A DNA stretch of 64,000 nucleotides, from contig JAUPFP010000005.1 in the NCBI GenBank assembly GCA_036925085.1, positions 3,074,501-3,138,500 of the forward strand, read 5' to 3'. Positions 11,503 through 22,147 of the stretch are shown in pieces. Each line of letters begins with the position of its first letter. The first letter of the stretch is position 1. This DNA is from Brachycybe producta (Eukaryota; Arthropoda; Diplopoda; Playtdesmida; Andrognathidae). Below the pieces are notes generated by a model, which saw only the letters and a list, made by a program, of their open reading frames with translations, did not search any database and had not been told where the DNA came from. Made by a program: the position numbers and the translations under genes.

Positions 11503-11996
11503 AGAGCCTAGATACAGCGTTTAGTTCCAAATTTCTCCGAATGTAGGCACTGCGATCGTTTTTGATTGAAAAAATGGTTTTTTTAACGCGTTTTTCTCCA
11601 GGTTTGAAGTAACATGATAATTAATAGAAAAATAATTTCGCGTGTTAAACTTACAATAAGGAAACATCGTAAAGCCAGTAGATTAATGCACGTGCTAATT
11701 TTTATGTGATTGTTCTAAGTCGTTTTTAACGAGAGTTCTTCATATGTTTGTGGGACGGTTTTTTGGTCCTATGGAACTTAACATGGAGTTAAAAATGTAA
11801 GATTTTAAATATTATTTAAAAATAGACGGACCTTTTCAAAATTTATAAAAAAGAAACATCGTGAAGCCAATACATAAAAGTATGTGCTAATTATTTTGTT
11901 ATTGTTCTAAATCGGTTTTAACGAGAGTTTTTCAAATGTTTGTGGGACGTTTTTGATCCTTGTTTAAAAATAGAAGGACCTTTTCAAAAATTATAC
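11503..11996 (+). repeat. Dispersed family E, copy 1
   Basis: Starts TTAAGAGCCTAGATACAGCG and contains AAACATCGTAAAGCCAGTAG, CACGTGCTAATTTTTATG and TTTTTGGTCCTATGG. The inverted copy is at 46.31-46.67 kb. Here an internal ~150 bp portion (about 11840-11996) repeats the preceding block. Its terminus resembles that of family F (TTAAGAGGCTACAT), so E and F may be related DNA elements. Confidence 0.6.
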
Positions 11997-11997
11997 A

Positions 11998-12068
11998 AAT
12001 CGAGCACGTAAAGAACACATGGCTTTTAAGCTTATTGCAAGTGTACTGAGTTGAATTGAATTGAAAGT
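11998..12068 (+). repeat. LINE 3' tail fragment (GAATTGAATTGAA)
   Basis: The segment with CTTTTAAGCTTATTGCAAGT and tail GAATTGAATTGAA matches the 3' end of the LINE remnant at 42.6 kb. No coding part. Confidence 0.5.
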
Positions 12069-12078
12069 TCTACTAATA

Positions 12079-12315
12079 CAGTAGAGCATTGATTAATTAT
12101 CGGAACGTCGGTTATCGGAACCGTCGATTATCGAAATCAATTTTGTTTTTACTTACTCTTATGGAAATACTACTTATGGAAATAAAAAAAATTGTCTGAG
12201 CAATCGGTTTTTTCTTACTTTTCTCCACTTTTTTATTGTTAGTTCGATTATACGAACTTTCGATTATCGGAACCAGTCACGTCTGACATTAGTTCTGATA
12301 ATCGACGTTCCGCTG
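12079..12315. mobile_element. pogo/Tigger-like MITE
   Basis: Left end CAGTAGAGCATTGATTAATT preceded by TA, followed by repeated TTATCGGAAC. The right end CGTTCCGCTG mirrors it, with a degraded flank. CAGTA-type termini with TTATCGGAAC and a TA target are characteristic of pogo/Tigger elements. About 237 bp, non-coding. Confidence 0.6.
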
Positions 12316-12333
12316 TCATATGTTATACGACAA

Positions 12334-12590
12334 TGGAATGCTCTTCCTAAACAGGCTATGGGGATGTCATTAATGAATTGTGGGTTTAAATTTTCATGAA
12401 AGCATTTATATGTTTTTTTTATATTTGCAATGCAGGTTATTTTTTGTATTTATTATATATTGACAATTCATCTTGCAGCACTTGGATCTTAAGATCCCTC
12501 TGCCATAGGCCAAAGGGCTGCTTGCATTGCATTTTTTTTTGTCATTGTAATTGTAATATGAGAGCGAGTAAGACCTAGTATGAGGTTTCG
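12334..12590 (+). pseudogene. LINE C-terminal remnant (WNALP) and 3' UTR
   Basis: Plus strand reads WNALPKQAMGMSLMNCGFKF then a stop near 12400, followed by a 3' UTR with GATCCCTCTGCCATAGGCC and GGCTGCTTGCATTGCA. This matches the CR1/jockey-type LINE tail seen at 1.6, 6.8 and 25.2 kb. It is severely 5' truncated. Confidence 0.6.
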
Positions 12591-12623
12591 TTGCTATGGC
12601 CCAATATGCAACTATTAGAACTA

Positions 12624-13278
12624 ACTTAAACACTTAAGAGGCTACATAAAAAAATTACTTCGAAAAATCTCCACAAAGAGTGCTAGCATCGTTTCTATAT
12701 TGAGACCAAAGACCCAGTGTTAAAGAAAAAAACGTTAATTTTTAATACACACTCGCGGCAATATGTTTATTTTTCATATTTAAAGTTGTCCAACTTTGTG
12801 CAATGTGCACTTTTAAATATATGATTATCTAGTGATGGATCGTCAAAAAAAATTGGAAAGTATGCTTCTATTTAAAATAAAAATATTTCAAAATCGCGAA
12901 TTTTTAATGTAAGAAAAGCACAACCATTAAAATGTTCATAAAAAAATACCTAAAAATAATTTTTAAAAAAAACACAATTAAACCACAGTGAAGCCAACAC
13001 ATCGGCGCACGTGGTGATTTTTTTATTTCATTATTTTTAGTTTTTTTTTTTAACATTTTAATGGTTGTGCTTTTCGTACTCTATAAAATATAACAAAGAG
13101 TTAAAAACTTGCGATTTTGAAATATTTTTTTTTATAAAAATAGAAGCACACTTTCCAAATTTTTTGATGATCTATCACTAGATAAACATATATTTAAAAG
13201 TGTGCACATTGCACTTTGAACCATCAAAGTTGGACAACTGATTTTTTGAAGTAATTTTGCGATGTATAGGCCTCTTAA
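12624..13278. mobile_element. Large near-palindromic element, family F copy 1
   Basis: About 655 bp with arms of roughly 300 bp. The left arm has TTAAGAGGCTACAT, AAATTACTTCGAAAAATC, AAGTTGTCCAACTTTG and AACCATTAAAATGTTCAT. The right arm repeats these in inverted order to GATGTATAGGCCTCTTAA. Copies are at 51.11-51.78 kb and, half-length, at 45.83-46.05 kb. No coding capacity. Foldback architecture implies a long RNA hairpin if transcribed. Confidence 0.7.
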
Positions 13279-13279
13279 A

Positions 13280-14308
13280 CAAACAAACAAAAAAAAGAAA
13301 CAAAGACAGTCAGTAATCAGTGCTCAACTCTGTTTGCTGAAAATAATAATTTCATATGCAAACAATACACAAAATTACAACTAATTAAAAGAAAATGAAC
13401 GCCTTGATTAATTTTAGCACATAGAATTCTTTTTATTTTTTTTTTGCAGCAGCAATAATTATAATCAAGCTTCAATACATAATACATATGCTCGACATGA
13501 TGTCATTTTCGAAGAAGAAGACAAAAAATCAATATCATAATAATAAGTGTTATGTATCGCTTGGGAATGACACGTGCTAGTTAGCATCGGAGACAAGAAA
13601 CAAAAAAGTGCCAAATTATCATGTCAAACTGTATACAAGTCGACTTGAAGTGAACAGAGAAGCAATTGTGTTTTTAAGAAGTGCCTGTTAATGGCACATT
13701 TCATACACCACCACCACCACCTATCACATGCTATAATCACCAGAACCCAAAACAAATTCCAATGTGAAACAAAACGAGGGCGTTGATTTTCATATAGTGA
13801 TTTGATATGGACGTGCACAACACTTGAGTGGTTGTTAGCGTGCCATGCTTGATTTTCACGCCAACTCTTGGCTAAAATCTATCGCGTGCTACCAACTAAA
13901 ACAATAATGTATCAATTTCCGAAGTCTAAATTTGAGATATCTTTATTTAATTGGAGGAGGGGGAGGAGTAGGGGTTAAAACTAGGTAACATTACAAAGTA
14001 GATTCACTTCATTTGAGTTTCCACTTTTCTAAAACGTGTACACCCTTAATTTCGTAAGCATAAAATATCTAAACGAAAAACACCGAAAATTAGCAGTCGC
14101 AGCACGCAAATCCTCATTTTATCCAATATGTCTAAGTTGTTGTTAATATTGCATCTGTCTTGTTCAAAGGCAGCATACTGAGTCTTGGGACAAGGTGGAT
14201 AATGCTGCCTATACGCCCGTCTTTCTAAGCATCAATGTGCCTATCGTTCACCTTTGTACACTAGGCCTATAGAGGGATGCAGTTTAGCCAGTGCATGCCT
14301 GCCTGATT
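13280..14308. other. Spacer, nothing recognised
   Basis: No protein-like frame or RNA gene seen. A (CAC)n run sits at ~13707 and purine-rich tracts at ~13950. Confidence 0.4.
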
Positions 14309-14316
14309 GTTCCTTT

Positions 14317-14872
14317 GGGGCGACTGAATAAGCGCCAAATTGAACAAACAATAAACTGAATAACCGCCAAATTTTTGGCTTTTATTCAGTTTGGCGTTTC
14401 TTCCATTTGGCGCTTATTCAGTTTGGCGTTTCTTCCATTTGGCGCTTATTCAGTTTGGCGTTTGTTCCATTTGGCGTTTATTCAGTTTGGCGGTTATTCA
14501 GGTTTTTTGTAAATTCTGATGGTCCAAATATTGTGAGCTTTTATAGACGTCAGACTGCAGATTTACAAACAGAACATGCTAACCTAACCTAACCTAACCA
14601 ATCCTAACCAATCCTAACCTAACCTAACCAAACCTAACCTAACCAAACCTAACCTAACCTAGCCTAACCTAACAATGTGTTTATCACATTTTGGCGGTTA
14701 TTCAGTTTGGCGCTTGTTCAGTTTGGCGTTTGTTCCATTTGGCTTTTATTCAGCTTGGCGTTTGTTCCATTTGGCGTTTATTCAGTTTGGCGTTAGTTCA
14801 GATTGGCGTTTGTTCAATTTGGCGCTTGTTCAATTTGTTGCTTATTCAATTTGGCGCTCGTTCAGCGCCACC
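14317..14872. mobile_element. hAT-type foldback with TTTGGCG repeats, copy 1
   Basis: Starts GGGGCGACTGAATAAGCGCC and ends with the inverted form TTCAGCGCCACC. An exact 8 bp duplication, GTTCCTTT, flanks it (14309-14316 and 14873-14880), a hAT hallmark. The body is many units of CAGTTTGGCGTTTGTTCCAT flanking a CCTAACC array (14578-14672). Phe/Ala/Leu/Trp-rich plus frames simply translate the unit. A second copy with its own exact 8 bp duplication is at 50.35 kb. Confidence 0.85.
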
Positions 14873-14897
14873 GTTCCTTTAGCCATTTATAAATAAA

Positions 14898-14930
14898 CTA
14901 GTAGTGTAGCCCGTCCTAGGACGGTAAAAG
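14898..14930 (-). mobile_element. Helitron-type 3' end, distinct family
   Basis: On the minus strand: hairpin CCGTCC/GGACGG, then GCTACACTA, then CTAG followed by T. This is the same architecture as the H elements but with different sequence, so a second Helitron-like family. Its body would extend rightward into the Harbinger element. No 5' end was identified. Confidence 0.45.
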
Positions 14931-15013
14931 TTACAAAAAAAAAATCATTTGTACGCTTCTTTTTATGATAAAAAAATTGTCCATCACTTGATCACACAGG
15001 TTACTTTTTTAAT

Positions 15014-16608
15014 AGAGACTTAGCGAAATTTCGTACGAAATTATTCCATACGAAATTATTTTTTATAAAGTTTTTTCAAAGTTTTGTACCTCACAGTTAG
15101 CGGAGCAAGACGAAATGTTGCAGACAAAATGTTTGCATACAAAATGTTGTAACAGAAAATGATGTACAAAAAGAAAATGACTGCTCACATGAGTTACACA
15201 AATAACAAATATGTAGATATTTATCTAAATAATGTAATTTCATTTGAAGACTTTCAGCTGTTGAACTTATGACAAAATCAACGTAAATCAAAAGGCTAAT
15301 CATCAAAGTGACATTACTCATCTACAGTGTTACACTACTGTTTGTATACTTGTATATGTGCACTCATTCTCTACTGTTTTAGGCAGTTTAAATGGAAACA
15401 AAAACACGTCTGAAATCTCTAAATAGGTACCATTCTGTTCCAAATGTTCATGAGTGGTATCATTACATTAGAGGATTATTGCTTACAAAAAAACGTTAAC
15501 AGCTTTTCGGAAGTGGCATGTGAGACAGCCATTTGTATTGACTGCATATACCGAGTGCCAGTGCAAAGAATCTTTTCGGTTTTCCAAGTCAGAGTTGGTG
15601 AGGCTGTGTGCAGCAATGTCCCTTCCAGATATATGCAAGATGTCTGTTGGACACACCTTTACAGGTACAGTTTAAGTCTAGTTATGCAGGCCTACACGCT
15701 TTGTGTAAACATTTTGTTCTTTACCTAGATATGGAAGGTTTGTGCTTGCTGCTCGCTCGTTTATCTAGTCCTGGCAAATTGGCAACACACATTGAGACAT
15801 TTCATCGTGACAAATCTGCAATATCAAGGATATTTTTGTGGATGATTAGATTTGTCTCCAAAAAATTTAAAAAATGCCTTAACAGCTTAAAGCAGGAGTG
15901 GCTGAACCACTCAATACTGCAATATTATTGCACCCCAAACCTCCTGCCCCCCTGCAGTTGCGAATCTTGCAGTTCCCTAGCTACGCCCCTGCCTGTACTT
16001 ACTTATTTAAATCTGCCAGTAGTTCATCTTTGAACTTTTTTTTACTAGAAAGGCACATCCACGTCCTCTCCCACGTTGAGTTTGATTTCTTCCCTTTTGA
16101 AATGTGCATAACTGCAGATTTAGATATTAGAATTTAGATATATGCATAAAATAAGTAGCCAGATTGAAATATAAGTACAAGAAAGTAAGCACAAGTTTAA
16201 GAAAGAAGGTGCAAGTTTGAGAATAAAAGTATGAGAAAGAAAGCCCAGGTGAGAGAATTAAAGGTCAAGTGAAAGAAAGAAAGCCTAAAGGTGCAACTAA
16301 AAAAGTATACTCACCTGTATATCGCTTTTATTGTCGATTGGTAATTGAACTTCCATCGTTATGAATCTTCTTTCTTTTTGCAGTGAGGAAAAATGGCGTC
16401 GAATTGAAGCGGATGTTCATAGAAAATGGCCGCTGTGCGCATGTGCGTTGATTTTGTTTCAAACGAAATCAAACAAAATAATTGTATAATTTCATAAAGC
16501 CTCATTTCGTACGGAATCTTTTTGTTGTAACGAAATCAGCCGGAAATGACGTCAAAATAATAGATTTCGTAAATAAACTTATTTCGTACGGAATTTCGCT
16601 AAGTCTCT
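15014..16608 (+). mobile_element. PIF/Harbinger transposon, decayed, 1.6 kb
   Basis: Terminal inverted repeats AGAGACTTAGCGAAATT at both ends, followed by TCGTACGAAAT-type blocks. AAT trinucleotides lie at 15011-15013 and 16609-16611, fitting the 3 bp duplication of PIF/Harbinger. A transposase fragment lies at 15616-15900. The second half holds no DDE catalytic core that I can see and includes AAGAAAGTAAGCAC-like degenerate repeats (16170-16300). A foreign MITE-like piece ending in CTACGCCCCTG is at ~15930-15990. The unit appears internally deleted. Confidence 0.8.
15616..15900 (+). pseudogene. Harbinger (HARBI1-like) transposase N-terminal fragment
   Basis: Two blocks join across a probable 64 bp intron (GT at 15665, AG at 15727-15728). 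The first reads SLPDICKMSVGHTFT. The second reads DMEGLCLLLARLSSPGKL and then a segment with FHRDKSAISRIF. The pattern 'GLCxLLxRLxxPxxL...F.R..S.IS.IF' is the region just upstream of the DDE_4 nuclease domain in PIF/Harbinger and HARBI1 proteins. The catalytic domain is missing, so it cannot be active. Start ATG at 15616 is a guess; coding similarity may extend upstream. Confidence 0.7.
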
Positions 16609-16642
16609 AATGAATCCCATTTTATTCAAACAATTAAAAAAA

Positions 16643-16775
16643 CATGCCCAAAACACCCAGTATTCTCATGTGGTCACCCATCCAAGTAACAGTCGGGGCC
16701 GAGTGGGCCCCGGGCCACATGTTAGTAAGCTTTGAGGCTTATGGTTGAAACTAGTGTGTTGTGACCAGAACAGTC
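16643..16775 (-). pseudogene. 5S rRNA pseudogene (or 5S-derived SINE head)
   Basis: The minus strand contains TTACTTGGATGGGTGACC, then GAATACTGGGTG and a GGGC, closely matching the 3' half of eukaryotic 5S rRNA. A T-run (16636-16642) stands where a Pol III terminator would be. The 5' half is diverged but alignable (CCTCAAAGCTTACTAA; GGTCACAACACACTAG). Length ~130 nt approximates full-length 5S. The divergence rules out a functional gene. It abuts the Harbinger right end by ~35 bp. A SINE3-type origin is possible, but no SINE body was seen. Confidence 0.7.
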
Positions 16776-16799
16776 ACTATGAAAAATAACATTTCGATG

Positions 16800-17313
16800 C
16801 TATTGAAGCACTATATTATATGTCAAACACTGACACTACGGCAATCGATAAGTACTTACATGCAACCACACTAAATCACTTACAAGAAAAAGCAAAATTT
16901 TCAATTCCCTTTATTTCCTTTAAAAAAATGCCAGGTTTCTCTGCCTAGCTTGATACAATTTAATAGGGGGGTAACAAAGCATTTTTACTGTCTAACAAGC
17001 AGTGACCGTCTAAGGCCTGTTGAATGTTGATGTACAGCATCGGGAGTCGCCAAACCAAGCCCAGATCCGACCGCCCGTGGGTTTTTTTCTGGGCTCACTG
17101 GGACCAAACTTGGGCACCCGTCTTCCATAGAACCTCGTGAAAAAGTTGACTGAAAAATATTTATGCCCTCAGGGAGTAAATAATAATTAATAATTAATTT
17201 ACCACAAAAAAATACAAGACTCAGCTGACATGCGGCTACAAAAATGGTACAGAAAGCAATATGTATAACAGGCAATACATTGTTTGTCACAAATAATACC
17301 CAAAATTAACAAT
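16800..17313. other. Spacer, nothing recognised
   Basis: AT-rich. A minus frame around 16985-17290 has no recognisable domain. Confidence 0.35.
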
Positions 17314-17848
17314 AACAAGAGATTCAAGGAATCCTATAGACCTCCATTGCTTTAATATATGCTTTCATATATCAATAAACCAACTTTTTTCATTGTTACA
17401 TGTGTGCGCATGAGTATGCACATTTACACAAGTGCACACATGTGTACACACATTTACACATATATGCACATGTATACACACATTTACACACATGCGCACA
17501 TGTGTACACACATTTACACACGTGCGCACATGTGTATGCACATTTACGCACGTGCACACATGGCGTGTGCATGTGCGTCATTTGTTCCTTTTTTACTCCT
17601 TTCATTTCAATTTCAGTCACCCCTCCCACTTTTTCCCCCTCCACATTTCTCTTTCTCTCTCCTTCTACACTTTCCAACCTTTTCCCCTCTCCAATTTAAT
17701 ATCATGGGGTTCTTGGATGGGGAGTGTGCAACATATTGTTGACCAGTTCATTTATTCATTTAAATTTATATAAATTCCGACATGCTTCAAGGTTTTTGTC
17801 CTTGTTTGTACAATGTTAATCACACACACAGACTTGGCTTAATATATA
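17314..17848 (-). mobile_element. Helitron-like element H3 with minisatellite
   Basis: The minus-strand 5' end TTAAGCCAAGTCTGTGTGTG is at ~17848. Next come the shared AATTTATATAAATTCC (+) region, GGTTGGAAAGTGTAG-type repeats and GGAACAAATGACGC. Where H1 has GACGCGCATGCGCAC followed by its hairpin end, this copy expands into a 30 bp minisatellite (17400-17575) and then the tail shared with 6187-6262. The usual hairpin/CTAG end is absent, so the 3' boundary is an estimate. Confidence 0.6.
17400..17575. repeat. 30 bp ACACATTTACACAC minisatellite
   Basis: Five to six 30 bp units of the form CACATTTACACACATGCGCA plus CATGTGTACA. Related to the array at 6.05-6.19 kb. Histidine/threonine-rich frames in several registers are artefacts. 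Confidence 0.8.
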
Positions 17849-18210
17849 CAGTATATATAATTTTAAGAATGTGTGATCTAGTGTGTTACATAAGGTTAAT
17901 AAAAGTTGTGTTTCATTTAAACATGTTTAATCAATTATGCAATAAAAAATAAATGATGAGTTAATAAAAACTGAAAGCAAAAATCATAATATCAAACATA
18001 AATTGAACAAAAAAATAAAAAATAAAATATACAATGAAAATCAAAAATACAGAACTTATCTATTGTAATACAAAAAAAAATAAAAAAGTATGTTGAACAA
18101 TGAAACACCTGTTTATAAAATAAAAAAATATATTAAAATTAAAATGAAATAAGTAAACAATGTACAATGTTTAATTTCAAACCATTAGTTAAGTTTGCAG
18201 CCTTGCCAAA

Positions 18211-19523
18211 TCAGTCTGAATCTAGAAGAGGAACCCCATATTCATCAATGTCTGATTGTTCAGTTTCCTCTTCACTTGAAGATGAACCACCATTTGGATC
18301 AGAGCTGCCTATGTTTATAATAACTTCTGGGTGCTCTAGAAAGTCATCAAGAAGGCTTTGTATTTTTCAGCAAGATCTGTAAGATTCACACAGCTTGACC
18401 ACAACTGCGGAGAAATACTTTTTAATCCATCTTCCCAAATTGATTTCATTTCACTGTCAATGAATTTGTGTATTCCAACATGGCATTTCACATTTGCCCA
18501 AAACATCTCGATAGGATTTAGATCACAATGGTATGGAGGAAATCGAATAACGTGTTCATGTTCCTGTGCTTGCTCATCAATCGCATAGCATTTTTTTAAT
18601 TTGATTGCTTCACCAGGTTTAGTAGCATGAGCTTCACCATATTTTCTTTATAAGGAATGCCATGTCTAGTTAGCCATGCTTGAATGTCACCTTTTTGTGC
18701 TCATAATTGGAGCTTTGTCAATTTGTACACTATGGTAAGGTGCAGTGTCCATTACAATAACACTATTGGGTTTTAAGTTTGGCAACAATTGTGTTTTGAA
18801 CCATAATGTAAAGTTTTCAGAGTTCATTTCAGAATGGTAATCATCCACTTTTGTTTTTGATTTTAAAACAGTGAACAAATCCATTTTTTGATCCAGCATG
18901 GACAACTATGTAGCATGTTCCTTTGCTAAGTGGGACTTCAGATTCAGTTGGAGTAGACAAAATATTCAACCAGGTGCTTCCTGCATGGAAGCACGTGTGA
19001 ATGAATCATCGAGATAAATGATTTGTGGTTGTGGAGTTGCAGATTGGATTTTTTTCATTTTGTAAAGGTACTTTTGCCATGCTGCAATGATTTGAGGTTT
19101 TTCTAAAAAAAAAAGCTCTTCCATCTACCTTCTTTCATCGAAAACCAAGTTCATGCAATATCTTTCTGGTGTTCGACACATGCCCTCTATATCACATCCG
19201 CTTTACCATTTCTGCATAAATTATTTCTGTAAACCATGGACAATTTGATGAACAATATTCTTGTCCAAATTGTCCAGTTTTGTTAATGGAGATTCTCTTT
19301 TACACTTTTTTCCTGGAGTTGAAAAAATCTCATTTGATTTTTCTTCCTTTACAATGCGCTGGATGGTAGCTCTTGAAATCTGAGTTGCTTCCATAACCCT
19401 TTCCTGAGACTTGTTAAGAACTGTGATTGGCCTACCTAAAGTTTTTTCTTCTTCCATATACATAATTTGCCTAGCTTGACTTTTCAATGTTTTTCCTTTA
19501 GTACTACAACTCATGTCGAACAC
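18211..19523 (-). pseudogene. IS630/Tc1/mariner-type DDE transposase, broken
   Basis: Minus strand. The N-terminal part (19523-19221) contains ISRATIQRIVKEEKSN, a helix-turn-helix-like segment. IYLDDSF (~19015) fits the first catalytic Asp. DDYHSEMNSENF and VIVMDTAPYHS (18687-18905) carry the second Asp. FPPYHCDLNPIEMFWANVK (~18510-18570) carries the third acidic residue. An acidic, serine-rich C-terminal tail ends at 18211. At least three frameshifts and several stops separate these blocks, so it is dead. Family assignment rests on motif order; I did not find its terminal inverted repeats. Confidence 0.75.
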
Positions 19524-19529
19524 GAGATT

Positions 19530-20614
19530 TCTGAAACAACAGTGTTCTTTTTTACCAAAAATAGCAAAGGGTCCTTTTTTAGCATTTTATGACTTTTACA
19601 CTTTATACATTTATTATGGGCCAAAGGTAACAAAATGCACAATGTGTTGAATTACACAGCAGTGATTTCAATGCCATGGTTGTTTTGATGGGTGGTCATA
19701 ACTAATAGCCTAGAAATTGTCAGTATTTCATCTATAGAGATCAAAGGAGCAAAACAACATTTTTAAGTGAATATCTTTAAAAAAAAGCAATATGGCAGTT
19801 TGAATAGGACCAAAGAGTTTTTCAAAAAATTTTGGCATTACTGTGAACTGGGATAATGCACAAAAACTGTTATTTATTTTCAATAAATACACTGATCTGT
19901 CTATAAGACACATACCAAAATGCACCAACCCCCTCCCCCGTTATTTATTTTTTAAAATACTTTCTTCTTCCAGAATTCGTTTGCTAAAAAAGTTTGTTTC
20001 TTTTTTATTTTTCTTCTTTTCTCAAACAAGGGACCCTTTTATGATTCCCTAAAGACATTAGTGTCCTATACTATCAGCCCATAACCCCTATTTTTAAATA
20101 CAAAGTGGACAAGACCCAAAATTTCTTCACTCACTATACAACCCACCCCAAAAGCCAAGCATCTTCTTAAGTTTGGGCTGACTGTAGTTATGAATTTATT
20201 GCCACCCCATACGATATTTGGAAACAGCGCTTGATTAGTAAATCTGATGGCTTTTTTTGTTCTTTGAAAATACCTTGTATAAGTTGGGTTTTGATTAAGT
20301 ATCGGTTCTAAGATAACTCATCTGGATCTACATACACAAACTGATGAGCTACTTTTATAAATCTATTCTTTATTTTTACTTTTGAAGATGTTTGCACTTT
20401 TCAAGAATTGCATAAGAATGTGTGCATAACAGATCAATAGGTTACATTTGTTTACAGTAAACGAATACTAAAAGCAATTTAAAATAATGAACTTTTTTTT
20501 CAGAAAGACAAAAAGAATGAAAGAAAGAAGACATAGGAAAGAGAAATATATGCACAAAAGTATAAAGTCTTTGTGTTTTGTTAGATTTTATAAAGACAAG
20601 ACATACTATATACA

Positions 20615-20649
<35 letters not shown>

Positions 20650-21208
20650 TACATATACATTGCAATACAATATAGTAATGCATAAACAACAACAAAAAAA
20701 TGTAAGAAATACTTGTAACTTTATAATGTTGAAGATGCTTTTATATGAATACAGAGAAAGAAGGAGAGAGAGGACATTCCTTATAGGAACCAGATGAAAT
20801 GCAACTTTATACAATAAACCGCTAAAAGCATTTGTGGTAAACATAAAAGTATAGGACTATATCCATATCTTTTATATTGGACCAGCTATGGTGTGCATGT
20901 TTTATACCAAAAGTATATGCAACAACATCCACAATAAAAAAGTAGCTGTATTTTTATATGAAACATTCTTTTATCATACTACTACTTTTTTTTTTCGTCA
21001 CAAAAGAGAAAACTTTATGTCGTACAATAATGCGAAGCTGCCTGTAACTCGTAAGTCTTTAAGTCTCAGCAACATAATACATTTTGTTACTACATCGTGT
21101 ACAATAAACAAAACTAAAAGCTTGGATATAAGCTTATATATATACAGTATCTTATTATGCAGCTCGTCAAGACCAGAGCTGAGTTCGCAATGTAGGCTAC
21201 TTCATATA
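19530..21208. other. Spacer with (TA) microsatellite
   Basis: Nothing coding recognised. An imperfect (TA)n tract lies at 20610-20660. Long A/T runs give short spurious frames. Confidence 0.4.
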
Positions 21209-21216
21209 CTATACAG

Positions 21217-21632
21217 CAGTGTTGGGAGAGTATTTTAAAATACATGTATTTAAAATACTATTTTACATACTTCTTTTGACAAAGTTAAATTGGCATGTCT
21301 TCCTTACATTGATTGAAAACGAATATGTTAGACATTCAAGTAATGTCACCAGTTTCCAAGCATCAAGGCTGCCTTCATGAAGTTGAATGCAACTAACTGT
21401 TTACCTTCATCGGCTCCTGTTGAAAGGCTGTTCTCAAATGCAGCTTTGACAATAATTCCAAGAAGGAATAGATTAAGTGACAAATGCTTCCAACAGTTAT
21501 TAGTCTTATTACTCTTTAAGACATACATTATAAGAGGATGTAAATATTTTACTATTTTAAATACGTTTTTGAAATTATTTTGTATTTTATTTAAAATACT
21601 TTTTTAAAAGTATTCCCCCCCCCCCAATACTG
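21217..21632 (+). mobile_element. Internally deleted hAT transposon
   Basis: Ends CAGTGTTGGGAGAGTATTTT and, inverted, CAGTATTGGGGGG...AATACTTTTA. Flanks CTATACAG (21209-21216) and CTTAACAG (21633-21640) match 6 of 8, the hAT duplication size. Only the transposase C-terminus remains between the ends. The poly-C at 21615-21625 is probably an expansion inside the right terminus. Confidence 0.75.
21377..21530 (+). pseudogene. hAT transposase C-terminal dimerisation domain
   Basis: The frame reads LPSSAPVERLFSNAAL, then IIPRRNRLSDKCFQQLL. This matches the hAT C-terminal dimerisation motif (SSAxxERxFSxAG...P.R..L.......L). In intact proteins this region follows the catalytic domain, which is absent here. 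Non-functional remnant. Confidence 0.8.
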
Positions 21633-22147
21633 CTTAACAGTACATTTTAGATAGTCTTTCTATACATTTCAGATGCCATACAATTAAAATGTGTCCAGTT
21701 AACATTACATACTGGTACATCCCAACAATATTTTTCATATAAACACTTGGTTTCCCGGGCAGCATGCAAACAAAAAACCAACGTTAACACCAACCGTTTT
21801 CGTTTATATAAAGATGTTTGCCAAACTGATCCGGTCAGTATTGTTTCAGGCTGTTGTTCTCACTATTGGTTGTAATCGATTGGACAGTGATATCTGAATA
21901 TCATGAATTTTTGTCGGATAAACGTATTTTTGCAACATTAAAAGGGCCAAGTGCTGGGTCAGAAGATTTGTCGCCAACTGCCAACGTTTTGCCAACATAA
22001 ATTCATACATTGGGCCAACAGGTTGCGTCTATAAACTTTGTACTATAAAAGCAACAACAAAAAGTATACTTTGGTCCAAAATAGACTTTTGTTGTTGCTT
22101 TTAAAGCATAAAGTTTAATAATTCTTTCAGCAATTCTTAATAATTCT

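Noticed and set aside
14407-14896. Plus frames rich in FGVxSIWRLF
   Set aside because: They translate the TTTGGCG unit of the hAT foldback, and the same pattern recurs at 50.68 kb.
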